A DNA stretch of 64,000 nucleotides from Jeotgalicoccus sp. (GTDB lineage Bacteria > Bacillota > Bacilli > Staphylococcales > Salinicoccaceae): the NCBI GenBank assembly GCA_003513765.1, contig DONT01000004.1, positions 48,144 through 112,143 on the forward strand. Direction: 5' to 3'. This document shows positions 25,480-33,193 of the stretch, in pieces. A program made the position numbers and the translations under genes. The notes under the pieces are model-generated. The model was not told the origin of the DNA. It saw only the letters and a program-made list of their open reading frames with translations, and searched no databases. Each line of letters starts with the position of its first letter. Position 1 is the first letter of the stretch.

Positions 25480-26724
25480 ATGTCAGAAGAAATTAGTTTA
25501 GTTGAATCTACACAGCGCATCATTAAAGAGGCGCTCGATAAGCTTGGTTATAACGACGATATGTACCAATTAATCAAAGAACCTTTACGTACACTAAAAG
25601 TGCGTATACCGGTGAAAATGGATGATGGTTCAGTTAAAGTATTTACGGGATACCGTGCACAGCATAACGATGCAGTGGGTCCTACTAAGGGCGGAGTTCG
25701 TTTCCACCCGAGCGTTTCAGAAGATGAAGTTGTTGCATTGTCTATGTGGATGACTCTTAAAGCAGGTATTGTTAACCTGCCTTACGGCGGCGGTAAAGGC
25801 GGAATCATCTGTGACCCGCGCGAAATGAGTATGGAAGAAGTCGAAAGACTGTCACGCGGTTACGTTCGTGCAATTTCTCAAATCGTTGGACCGACTAAGG
25901 ATATTCCGGCACCGGATGTATTCACAAACTCGCAGATTATGGCTTGGATGATGGATGAGTACAGCGCGATTGACCAATTCAACTCGCCTGGATTCATTAC
26001 AGGTAAACCATTAGTACTCGGCGGTTCAGAAGGCCGTGACAGAGCTACAGCACTAGGCGTTGTAATCTGTCTTGAAGAAGCACTTAAAAAGCGCGATATG
26101 AAGATGGAAGACATTCGTATTGTCATCCAGGGATTCGGTAACGCAGGCAGCTTCCTGTCTAAATTCCTATTCGACAGAGGTGCGAAAATCGTCGGTATTT
26201 CAGATGCCAACGGTGCACTTCATGACCCGAACGGTCTTGATATCGACTATCTTTTAGAACGCCGTGACAGTTTTGGTATGGTAACGAATCTGTATGAAGA
26301 TGTATTATCAAACGATGAGTTATTTGCACTTGATTGCGACGTTATTATTCCGGCAGCAATCGAGAACCAGATTACTGAAGCCAATGCGCCGAACATTAAA
26401 GCTCAAATTTTATGTGAAGCAGCAAACGGACCAACTACTACTGAAGCTACACGCATCCTGACTGAAAGAGGCGTTCTGATCGTTCCGGACGTACTGGCAT
26501 CAGCAGGCGGAGTAACAGTATCTTACTTCGAGTGGGTACAAAACAACCAGGGTTATTACTGGAGTGAAGATGAAGTAAACGAGAAGATGGAACAAAAACT
26601 CGTTGCAGCATTTAACGAAATCTATGACCTTCACGAAAACCGCCAAATCGATATGAGACTTGCAGCATTTATCGTAGGTCTTAAACGAACTGCAGAAGGC
26701 TCACGCTATCGCGGCTGGGCATAA
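25480..26724 (+). CDS. gluD: NAD-specific glutamate dehydrogenase (GluD/RocG type)
   Basis: 414 residues. The catalytic region holds GPTKGGVRFHP (K70), K94 in TLKAG and the catalytic K106 in YGGGKGGI, and a C-terminal NAD(P)-binding domain begins near 200 with the GFGNAGSF motif. Length and sequence are those of the staphylococcal/Bacillus catabolic enzyme that deaminates glutamate to 2-oxoglutarate and ammonium. The 58-base gap to rocD has no terminator, so cotranscription is likely; the pair forms an ornithine-to-2-oxoglutarate route. RBS AAAGGCGG upstream of the ATG. Confidence 0.94.
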   Translation: MSEEISLVESTQRIIKEALDKLGYNDDMYQLIKEPLRTLKVRIPVKMDDGSVKVFTGYRAQHNDAVGPTKGGVRFHPSVSEDEVVALSMWMTLKAGIVNLPYGGGKGGIICDPREMSMEEVERLSRGYVRAISQIVGPTKDIPAPDVFTNSQIMAWMMDEYSAIDQFNSPGFITGKPLVLGGSEGRDRATALGVVICLEEALKKRDMKMEDIRIVIQGFGNAGSFLSKFLFDRGAKIVGISDANGALHDPNGLDIDYLLERRDSFGMVTNLYEDVLSNDELFALDCDVIIPAAIENQITEANAPNIKAQILCEAANGPTTTEATRILTERGVLIVPDVLASAGGVTVSYFEWVQNNQGYYWSEDEVNEKMEQKLVAAFNEIYDLHENRQIDMRLAAFIVGLKRTAEGSRYRGWA

Positions 26725-26740
26725 AACTGATTATTTTAGA

Positions 26741-26771
26741 GGCAAAACCCTTTTGGGTTTTGTCTTTTTTT
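26741..26771 (+). terminator. Terminator after gluD
   Basis: 10-bp stem GGCAAAACCC (26741-26750) with GGGTTTTGTC (26755-26764), TTTT loop, seven T. Confidence 0.9.
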
Positions 26772-26776
26772 GAGTG

Positions 26777-26857
26777 ATCTCACCAATGAACGGGTTTCAT
26801 GTCAGAGGTAACGGTTTATCTCACCTATGAACGGTTTTCATGTCAAAATTAACACTC
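26777..26857. repeat. Tandem repeat, two units of 41 bp
   Basis: Units start with ATCTCACC at 26777 and again at 26818, each continuing WATGAACGGKTTTCATGTCA, exactly 41 bases apart. Each unit holds an inverted ATGAA/TTCAT. The same unit, in opposite orientation and about 71% identical, recurs at 63948. The rest of the gap to 26960 is AT-rich with no feature I can name. Confidence 0.8.
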
Positions 26858-26963
26858 AAATAAAAAGAATTTGCAAAAATTTATTGAACCTGATAAAGTC
26901 AGTCATACCAATATTTCAGCAGGATGATTAAGAATGAATTTTCAGATAAATTAAATTTAACTC

Positions 26964-26992
26964 TTGCATTTATATTTTTAACTTGTTAGTAT
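26964..26992 (+). promoter_or_regulatory. trp leader promoter
   Basis: TTGCAT (26964-26969), 17-base spacer, TAGTAT (26987-26992), about 12 bases before the first T-box leader. Confidence 0.5.
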
Positions 26993-27003
26993 TAAAATCA
27001 ATT

Positions 27004-27209
27004 CGAAGGAAGAGCAGTAACATATATCGATTTACAAGAGAGCCGGTGGTGCTGTGAACCGGTATTTCATATATGCGAATGGACTTCTTTTATATAACTT
27101 TAATTTAATATAACTTTTAATGAGTGGATCGGGCTTTACCGGTCAATATAGGTGGCACCGCGGCTCTCCGTCCTTAATATTTTTAATATTAAGCATGGAG
27201 AGTTTTTTT
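27004..27209 (+). ncRNA. T-box riboswitch 1 (tRNA-Trp, UGG specifier)
   Basis: Lower stem I pairs 27005-27012 with 27084-27091; the loop contains AGCAGTA on the 5' side and GCGAA-TGG-A on the 3' side, giving specifier TGG (Trp) at 27080-27082, placed one base before the lower helix. The T-box AGGTGGCACCGCGG is at 27150-27163; its TGGC fits the G discriminator of tRNA-Trp. A terminator follows. Uncharged tRNA-Trp should favour antitermination. Confidence 0.92.
27164..27209 (+). terminator. Terminator of T-box 1
   Basis: CTCTCC (27164-27169) with GGAGAG (27197-27202), and an inner stem CTTAATATT/AATATTAAG across a three-base mismatch, then seven T. Confidence 0.9.
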
Positions 27210-27233
27210 ATTTACACTAATTTAATATCAGCA

Positions 27234-27437
27234 AATGGATAAAGTAGCAGCAGTTTTTCGTTAACAGAGAGCCGGATATGGTGGAAACCGGCAGCGTGTT
27301 CTGCAGTGAATTGGGTTCCGGTTTTTAGGTTTGCTCGGGTAATGCCGTTATACATTTGAGTGAAGTGAAAACTTCAACTGAGGTGGTACCGCGGTTTAAC
27401 ATCGTCCTCCATGACATTTTTGTCATGGGGGATTTTT
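27234..27437 (+). ncRNA. T-box riboswitch 2 (probable tRNA-Trp)
   Basis: Second complete T-box leader in tandem. AAAGTA opens the specifier loop, GCAG/CTGC closes the upper stem, and the 3' side reads AGTGAAT-TGG-GT, giving TGG at 27312-27314; a one-base shift would read TTG (Leu). The T-box AGGTGGTACCGCGG is at 27381-27394, with TGGT instead of TGGC. A terminator follows, then trpD. Confidence 0.88.
27405..27437 (+). terminator. Terminator of T-box 2
   Basis: 12-bp stem TCCTCCATGACA (27405-27416) with TGTCATGGGGGA (27421-27432), TTTT loop, five T. Confidence 0.92.
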
Positions 27438-27458
27438 AAATTTTAGGAGGAATATATT

Positions 27459-28502
27459 ATGACATTAAATATTGCAGCAGCAACTGAAACAGCAACGGTA
27501 AAAGTAAAAGACGGCAGTGATTTATCGTATAAAGAAATGCATGATTTTTTTACAGAAGTATTAGACGGTCAAGTAACAGATGATGAACTCCGGGCCTTCA
27601 TCATCGCACTAAGCGATAAAGGTGAAACAGTAGATGAAATTACAGCGATTGCCGAAGTATTGAAGTCATATGCGAAAGATATTCCAAATGTAAATAATAA
27701 AGTAATGGATAACTGCGGCACCGGCGGTGATCGTTCTCAGAGCTTCAATATATCAACAACTTCAGCTTTTGTGCTGGCAAGCTGCGGAGTGACTGTCGCA
27801 AAACACGGCAACAAGAGTGTGACGAGTAAGACAGGAAGTTCAGATGTGCTCCAGGCACTTGGTGTTAATTTAAATTTCGACGCTGACAGAGTTGCGAAAG
27901 AATTAAATGAGTCAGAGATTACATTTTTAAGCGCACCGCATGTACATCCGAAAATGGGACAAATTATGAGAGTGAGACAGACCTTGAAACGTCCGACAGT
28001 ATTTAATTTTATCGGACCATGTATCAGCCCGCTCGAGCTGGACTATCAATTTTTAGGCATCTACGACCGTAAAAAGCTGATGACGATTACGAAAGTGCTG
28101 CAGCGCTTAGGACGTAAAAATGCAGTTGTAATAAACGGCGCAGGCCATATGGATGAAGCAACACTGCTTGGAGATAACCACCTCGTATTTTTACGCGGCG
28201 GCGAAATAGAAGAAGTCGTTATCGATCCGACAGACTATGGTTTAACACTGTGTGATAAGAGTGACATTGCAGGCGGAGACGGTTATGAGAATAAAGAAAT
28301 TCTCGAGTCGGTATTAAAAGGAACCGCAACACGTGCACAAATCGAAACAGTACTGCTGAACGCAGGCATTGGACTGTTCGTCGCAGATAAAGCGAAATCT
28401 ATCGCCACAGGCATCCAAAAAGCAAGAGAAGCAATTCAGTCTGGAAAAGCATATAACAAACTGCAGGAAGTCATTAAAAATAATGAGGAGGCGGGCGCAT
28501 GA
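27459..28502 (+). CDS. trpD: Anthranilate phosphoribosyltransferase (TrpD)
   Basis: 347 residues. The PRPP/anthranilate glycine loop GTGGD is at 87-91, preceded by an N-terminal helical domain and followed by KHGNKSVTSKTGSSD (about 112-126) and the FIGPCISPL loop, equivalents of the GNRAxSS and RPxxN-like anthranilate-binding regions. It transfers phosphoribosyl to anthranilate, tryptophan step 2. It is the first gene of the operon here: trpE and trpG, which usually precede it, are missing. RBS TAGGAGGA; stop overlaps the trpC start (ATGA). Confidence 0.94.
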   Translation: MTLNIAAATETATVKVKDGSDLSYKEMHDFFTEVLDGQVTDDELRAFIIALSDKGETVDEITAIAEVLKSYAKDIPNVNNKVMDNCGTGGDRSQSFNISTTSAFVLASCGVTVAKHGNKSVTSKTGSSDVLQALGVNLNFDADRVAKELNESEITFLSAPHVHPKMGQIMRVRQTLKRPTVFNFIGPCISPLELDYQFLGIYDRKKLMTITKVLQRLGRKNAVVINGAGHMDEATLLGDNHLVFLRGGEIEEVVIDPTDYGLTLCDKSDIAGGDGYENKEILESVLKGTATRAQIETVLLNAGIGLFVADKAKSIATGIQKAREAIQSGKAYNKLQEVIKNNEEAGA

Positions 28503-29275
28503 CAATATTAGACGACATAGTAGAAGTGAAAAAAGAAGAACTGCTGGAATATCCGGCGGAAATTGAATTAATTGCAAGAGAAAAACCGCTGGACTTTACG
28601 GGCAGCCTCAAATCTAATAACGGCATCGCTCTAATCAGCGAAGTGAAACGCGCCTCGCCGTCACAAGGTGACATCAATGCAGTAATGGACCCGCTCACTC
28701 AGGCAAAATCCTACGTCAAAGGCGGAGCTGATGCAATCAGCGTGCTGACGGACACAAATTTCTTTAAAGGTACTTTTGATGACTTAAAGCAAATTGCTGA
28801 TGCAGTGGATGTTCCGGTACTGAATAAAGATTTTATTATCGATAAGCGGCAGATAGACCGTGCCTATAACCACGGTGCTGATATTATTCTGTTAATTGTC
28901 ACGATACTGGATGATGAAACGCTAGAAGATTTATACAATTATGCATCAGAGCTTGGCTTAAATATTATCGTTGAAGTGCATGACGAAGAAGAGTTAGAAC
29001 GCGCACTGGGCATTTCACCGAAGATTATCGGTATTAATAACAGAGACTTAAAAACATTCACTGTCGATATCGGTAATACTGAAACGCTCCTTAAAAAATA
29101 CGGAACAGATGATATTCATTTTATCGCCGAAAGCGGCATTCATACAGGAGACGATGCCGGGCGCATGAAGCAGGCGGGCGCGGCAGGAATGCTCGTCGGG
29201 GAATCGTTAATGAGAGCAGACAGCATCGAAGAAAAAATTAAAGAACTGAAATCGGGTGAAGTGTATGAAAGTTAA
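28499..29275 (+). CDS. trpC: Indole-3-glycerol phosphate synthase (TrpC)
   Basis: 258 residues, TIM barrel. The IGPS signature ISEVKRASPSQGDI (about 47-60), with the catalytic Glu and Lys, is present, as are VLNKDFIID (about 109-117), IIVEVHDEEEL and IGINNRDLKTF (about 178-188), and FIAESGI (near 212). It closes the indole ring from CdRP. Overlaps trpD by four bases and trpF by eleven, so translation is coupled through the operon. Confidence 0.95.
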   Translation: MTILDDIVEVKKEELLEYPAEIELIAREKPLDFTGSLKSNNGIALISEVKRASPSQGDINAVMDPLTQAKSYVKGGADAISVLTDTNFFKGTFDDLKQIADAVDVPVLNKDFIIDKRQIDRAYNHGADIILLIVTILDDETLEDLYNYASELGLNIIVEVHDEEELERALGISPKIIGINNRDLKTFTVDIGNTETLLKKYGTDDIHFIAESGIHTGDDAGRMKQAGAAGMLVGESLMRADSIEEKIKELKSGEVYES

Positions 29276-29891
29276 AATATGCGGCATTAAAACAGTAGAA
29301 GAAGCACAGCTCGCAGCAGCCGAAAAGCCGGACTTTATCGGTATGGTGCTGGCACCGAGCAAGCGCAGGATTAATCTTGAGACGGCGAAAACAATTACTG
29401 AGAGCTTAAAAGGGACTGGTATAAAAACAGTCGGTGTTTTTGTTAATCCTTCTAAAGAAGAGGCAGATGCCGCATTAAACGAAGCGGGTCTCGATTTTAT
29501 ACAATTTCATGGTGACGAGGCCAGAGATTTTGTTGAACAGTATAAAGGACAAGCGATTAAAGCGTTTCCTTCGAATTCGGCACTGTCGTATAAAGAACGA
29601 TTTAATTACGATGCAGAGTATATACTGATCGACAGCCCGAGAGAGAAATATTACGGCGGCAGCGGTGTTGCATTTAACTGGTCTGAACTGCCTTTAGATG
29701 AAATTGATAAATCGAGACTGGCTCTTGCCGGCGGATTAAATCCAAAAAACGTTGAGGAAGCGGCAGCCATTGCAGGTCCTGCACTTATCGATGTATCCAG
29801 CGGAGTAGAAACTGACGGGCAAAAAGATCCTGAAAAAATCGCAGCATTCATAAAAATTATCAGAGGTGGACATAATGGCAGAAACTTATAA
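29265..29891 (+). CDS. trpF: Phosphoribosylanthranilate isomerase (TrpF)
   Basis: 208 residues starting MKVKICGIK, with the catalytic Cys at 6 in the KICGIK motif; the general acid Asp lies in the FIQFHGDE region (D near 121-127 of the second half, in YILIDS). An in-frame GTG at 29256 sits inside the GGGTGA ribosome site, so the ATG at 29265 is chosen. Single-domain enzyme converting PRA to CdRP. The start overlaps trpC by 11 bases and the end overlaps trpB by 17 bases. Confidence 0.93.
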   Translation: MKVKICGIKTVEEAQLAAAEKPDFIGMVLAPSKRRINLETAKTITESLKGTGIKTVGVFVNPSKEEADAALNEAGLDFIQFHGDEARDFVEQYKGQAIKAFPSNSALSYKERFNYDAEYILIDSPREKYYGGSGVAFNWSELPLDEIDKSRLALAGGLNPKNVEEAAAIAGPALIDVSSGVETDGQKDPEKIAAFIKIIRGGHNGRNL

Positions 29892-31086
29892 ATATCCAAG
29901 TACGGATGGTAAATACGGCGAGTTTGGCGGCACTTACGTGGCTGAATCATTAATTGCGACACTTGAAGAATTAAAAGAGTCATATAAAAAGGCGAGTGAG
30001 GACCCAAAATTCCAGCGTGAATTTGATTATTTAATGAAAGAATACGTCGGCCGTGAAAATCCTCTGTACTATGCGGAACGTTTAACAGAAAAACTCGGCG
30101 GCGCCAAAATATATTTAAAACGCGAAGATTTAAACCATACGGGTGCACATAAAATTAACAATGCGATCGGCCAGGGACTGCTGACTAAATATATGGGCAA
30201 AACGAAAGTGATTGCGGAGACAGGTGCCGGACAGCACGGTGTCGCTACGGCAACAATCGCAGCCCTTTTAGGTCTTGAGTGTAAAGTGTTTATGGGAGCA
30301 AAAGATGCTGATCGTCAGGAACTTAACGTGTTCAGAATGGAGCTCTTAGGTGCAGAAGTCATTAGAGTGGAAGAGGGCACTGCGACATTAAAAGATGCTG
30401 TAAACGAAACGATGAGATACTGGGTTCAGCATATGGAAGATACACACTATGTACTCGGATCAGTACTTGGTCCGCATCCTTTTCCGCAAATTGTGCGTGA
30501 TTTCCAGAGCATTATTTCTAAAGAAGCAAAGAAACAAATTTTAGACAAAGAAGGACGTCTGCCGGATAAAGTCGTTGCATGTATCGGCGGCGGCAGTAAT
30601 GCGATGGGAATGTTCTATAATTTTATCGAAGACAAAGATGTTGAATTAATCGGAGTTGAAGCTTCAGGAGAAGGCATCGATACACACAAAGTTGCGGCGG
30701 CAATCAACCGCGGCTCAGTAGGTATTGCACATGGTGCAAAAATGCATATGTTGCAGGATGAGAATGGTCAGCTGCAGGGCACACATTCAATTTCAGCAGG
30801 TCTCGACTATCCAGGAATCGGTCCGGAACACAGCTTTTTATTCTCAACGAAACGTGCAGTTTATGAACATGCTTCAGATGAAGAGGCACTGAATGCATTC
30901 CAGGAATTGTCGCGTACAGAAGGTATTATTCCGGCACTGGAAAGTTCGCATGCCATTGCACATGTGATGAAAATCGCACCTGAACTTCCAAAAGATGAAA
31001 TTATCGTCGTGTCGTTATCAGGCAGAGGAGATAAGGATGTTGAAATGGTGAAATCAGAACTGGAGGCGAGAAGAAAAAATGACTAA
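29875..31086 (+). CDS. trpB: Tryptophan synthase beta chain (TrpB)
   Basis: 403 residues from the ATG at 29875 (AGAGGTGG five bases upstream; an in-frame GTG at 29866 lies within that site). PLP lysine is K93 in HTGAHKINNA; phosphate-binding GGGSNAMG is near 234 and the catalytic Glu lies in AETGAGQHGV. TrpB1-type by the full GAGQHG and the coupling region, so it should form the alpha2-beta2 channel complex with TrpA encoded next. Overlaps trpF by 17 bases and trpA by 8. Confidence 0.95.
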   Translation: MAETYKYPSTDGKYGEFGGTYVAESLIATLEELKESYKKASEDPKFQREFDYLMKEYVGRENPLYYAERLTEKLGGAKIYLKREDLNHTGAHKINNAIGQGLLTKYMGKTKVIAETGAGQHGVATATIAALLGLECKVFMGAKDADRQELNVFRMELLGAEVIRVEEGTATLKDAVNETMRYWVQHMEDTHYVLGSVLGPHPFPQIVRDFQSIISKEAKKQILDKEGRLPDKVVACIGGGSNAMGMFYNFIEDKDVELIGVEASGEGIDTHKVAAAINRGSVGIAHGAKMHMLQDENGQLQGTHSISAGLDYPGIGPEHSFLFSTKRAVYEHASDEEALNAFQELSRTEGIIPALESSHAIAHVMKIAPELPKDEIIVVSLSGRGDKDVEMVKSELEARRKND

Positions 31087-31867
31087 AGCCCGGATTGAAA
31101 ATATGTTTCAGACATTAAACAAACAGGATGATAAAGCGTTTATCGCGTATATTATGGCTGGAGACGGCGGACTCGATAAACTTGCCTTTCAGATTAAAAC
31201 CCTGGAAGAAGCGGGAGTGGATCTGATTGAAATCGGTATTCCTTTCAGCGATCCGGCAGCAGACGGCCCGGTCATTCAGCGTGCCGGTATACGCGCACTT
31301 GAACACGATGTCAGTCTTAGGGATATACTGCAAAAGCTTACAGAAATTAAGGATCAGATAAATGTACCTTACGTCTTAATGACTTATTACAATCCGGTCT
31401 TTAATTACGGTCTCGGTCAATTTGCGAAAGACGCGGCGGCTGCAAACGTCAGCGGAATTATTGTGCCGGACGTGCCGCTTGAAGAGGAGACTGAACTTAA
31501 AACAGCATTAAACGATACTGAAATTGCAATTATCCGACTCGCAACTTTAACGACGTCAGATGACAGACTGACAGAGCTTTTAGATGATGCTGAAGGGTTT
31601 ATCTATGCAGTAACTGTTAACGGTGTGACCGGCAAACAAGCAGGCTACAGCCAGGAAGTATTTGATAATCTCAGCCGCATTAAAACCAAAAGCAAAGTAC
31701 CGGTATGTGCAGGATTTGGAATTAACTCAAGAGACGCTGCAGCAGCACTTGGTGAGCACTGTGACGGTGTGATTGTCGGTTCTGCAATCGTCGAAATGTT
31801 TAACAGCAATGAGGAAGAAGATATTAAAAAGCTGATTCCTAAAAAGAATGCCGCGTATGCTAAATAG
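31079..31867 (+). CDS. trpA: Tryptophan synthase alpha chain (TrpA)
   Basis: 262 residues, TIM barrel. Catalytic acids are E51 (in DLIEIGIPFSDP) and D62 (in PAADGPVIQ), both intact; the loop-6 region reads VTVNGVTG in place of the common VSRAGVTG. The first strand ends IMAGDGG where most enzymes have TAGDP. It cleaves indole-glycerol phosphate and passes indole to TrpB. Last gene of trpDCFBA, overlapping trpB by eight bases. Confidence 0.94.
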   Translation: MTKARIENMFQTLNKQDDKAFIAYIMAGDGGLDKLAFQIKTLEEAGVDLIEIGIPFSDPAADGPVIQRAGIRALEHDVSLRDILQKLTEIKDQINVPYVLMTYYNPVFNYGLGQFAKDAAAANVSGIIVPDVPLEEETELKTALNDTEIAIIRLATLTTSDDRLTELLDDAEGFIYAVTVNGVTGKQAGYSQEVFDNLSRIKTKSKVPVCAGFGINSRDAAAALGEHCDGVIVGSAIVEMFNSNEEEDIKKLIPKKNAAYAK

Positions 31868-31887
31868 CGATAAATCGTCATTAATCA

Positions 31888-31896
31888 TGCTATAAT
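31888..31896 (+). promoter_or_regulatory. Extended -10 promoter between trpA and the VTT gene
   Basis: TGC-TATAAT: perfect TATAAT at 31891-31896 with an upstream TG. It lies upstream of the hairpin at 31921-31962, so that hairpin would be in the leader of its transcript. Confidence 0.5.
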
Positions 31897-31920
31897 AAAT
31901 GAAAATAATTTGATAATCTA

Positions 31921-31962
31921 TACTAAAAGACTATATTACAAATATAGTCTTTTAGTATTTTT
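31921..31962 (+). terminator. Strong hairpin between trpA and the VTT gene (terminator or leader attenuator)
   Basis: Perfect 17-bp stem (31921-31937 with 31941-31957), three-base ACA loop, then a short ATTTTT. It probably ends the trp transcript. Confidence 0.8.
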
Positions 31963-31979
31963 ACAGTGAGGGAAAACAC

Positions 31980-32579
31980 TTGAACGAATTAATCGAACTT
32001 TTGACGACTGAACAGGGGATAGAAACGCTATTTCAAAAATTTGAAGATTTAGGTTTTATCGTAGGATTTCTGCTCGTATTTATCGAAGCGTTCCTGCCGT
32101 TTTTACCGCTTGTCGTAATTGTTATTTTAAATATTAACTCATACGGTATTATTGTCGGTTTCCTCGTGAGTTACACCGCCAGTGTGGCGGGCAGCTATTT
32201 AGTGTTTTTAATTGTCCGCAATTTATTCAGGCATCCGGCACAAAGATATATAGAAAAGCACGACAAGCTTAACAAAATGCTGAAGTTTATCGATGAACGG
32301 GGATTTACATTTTTATTCATATTACTGTCACTGCCGTTTACACCGTCATCAGTCGTAAATGTTATCACAGCTTTATCTAATATAAGAAGGCATGTATACT
32401 TATATATATTATTAGCGTCAAAATTTATTATGATATTATCGATGACACTTGTCGGTTATGACATAACTTCATTTTTTGACTCACCGTTAAAACTCATACT
32501 CTCGCTGGTATTTTTAGTACTGTTATATCTGCTTTCAAAATGGTATCAGAAATATCTGGAAAGAAAAATGAATAAATAA
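31980..32579 (+). CDS. VTT-domain (TVP38/TMEM64, DedA-like) membrane protein
   Basis: 199 residues, about five to six membrane helices. The VTT/SNARE-associated core is seen as FIEAFLPFLPLVVIVI (about 32-47) and a second re-entrant segment FILLSLPFTPSSVVN (about 111-125), the F/L-PxxP pairs typical of the DedA superfamily, which includes lipid scramblases and flippases. TTG start at 31980 with GAGGGA upstream. It is 12 bases from the signal peptidase gene and probably cotranscribed. Specific lipid substrate unknown. Confidence 0.85.
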   Translation: MNELIELLTTEQGIETLFQKFEDLGFIVGFLLVFIEAFLPFLPLVVIVILNINSYGIIVGFLVSYTASVAGSYLVFLIVRNLFRHPAQRYIEKHDKLNKMLKFIDERGFTFLFILLSLPFTPSSVVNVITALSNIRRHVYLYILLASKFIMILSMTLVGYDITSFFDSPLKLILSLVFLVLLYLLSKWYQKYLERKMNK

Positions 32580-32591
32580 GAGGTGTCATAA

Positions 32592-33122
32592 TTGGCAAAA
32601 GAAATTCGCGAATGGGCTGTAGCAATATTAATTGCAATCATAGTAATTGCTGTCATACGAATATTTCTCTTCGTCTCATTTTCAGTCGATGGGCTGAGCA
32701 TGGATCCGACATTGGAAGATGGCGACAGAGTAGTAGTAAATAAATTTATATATGATCTGACTGATATTGAACAGGACGATGTAATCGTCTTTAATTCAAA
32801 TAAAGACTCAGCTTACGTTAAACGTGTAATCGGAGTCCCCGGTGATAATGTAGAGATGGTAGACCGTACTGTATATTTAAACGGTGAACCGCTGCAGGAA
32901 GATTATGTCACCCACCAAGGGGAATCTTATATGGATAATTTCACCTTGAGCGATTTGGGTGTGGAAGACGGAGTAATTCCGGAAGGTCACTATCTGGTGC
33001 TCGGTGATAACCGTCCAATCAGCAGGGACTCAAGAGACTTTGGTTTAATCGCCGAGGATTCTATTATCGGCGAAGTCCAGCTCAGATTCTGGCCGCTGAA
33101 TGAAATAGCAATTGATTTTTAA
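32592..33122 (+). CDS. Signal peptidase I (SipS/SpsB type)
   Basis: 176 residues: one N-terminal membrane anchor (about 9-30) and an extracellular catalytic domain with nucleophile S36 in GLSMDPTL, general base K77 in YVKRVIGVPGD and the GDNRPISRDSRDFG box (about 136-149). It cleaves signal peptides of exported proteins at the outer face of the membrane, including presumably the amylase-like protein in this window. TTG start at 32592 with GAGGTG upstream. Only one copy is in the window. Confidence 0.94.
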   Translation: MAKEIREWAVAILIAIIVIAVIRIFLFVSFSVDGLSMDPTLEDGDRVVVNKFIYDLTDIEQDDVIVFNSNKDSAYVKRVIGVPGDNVEMVDRTVYLNGEPLQEDYVTHQGESYMDNFTLSDLGVEDGVIPEGHYLVLGDNRPISRDSRDFGLIAEDSIIGEVQLRFWPLNEIAIDF

Positions 33123-33137
33123 TTATAAATATTACTA

Positions 33138-33171
33138 AAAGGAGATATTAGGGAATCTAATATCTCCTTTA
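33138..33171 (+). terminator. Hairpin after signal peptidase (possible terminator)
   Basis: Perfect 14-bp stem AAAGGAGATATTAG/CTAATATCTCCTTT with a five-base loop but only a short T run. The 3' arm is anti-Shine-Dalgarno-like. Confidence 0.55.
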
Positions 33172-33193
33172 TTCAAGTCAGGAGGCACATTGT

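Noticed and set aside
26777..26857. Possible CRISPR-like array from the 41-bp repeat
   Set aside because: The units abut with no variable spacers between them, only about two units are present and no cas gene is nearby; it is a simple tandem repeat.
27311..27313. TTG (Leu) as specifier codon of T-box 2
   Set aside because: Reading TGG keeps the specifier closer to the lower helix and follows GAA plus one base as in other T-boxes, and the downstream genes are trp. I keep TGG but note the ambiguity because the TGGT sequence also fits an A discriminator.
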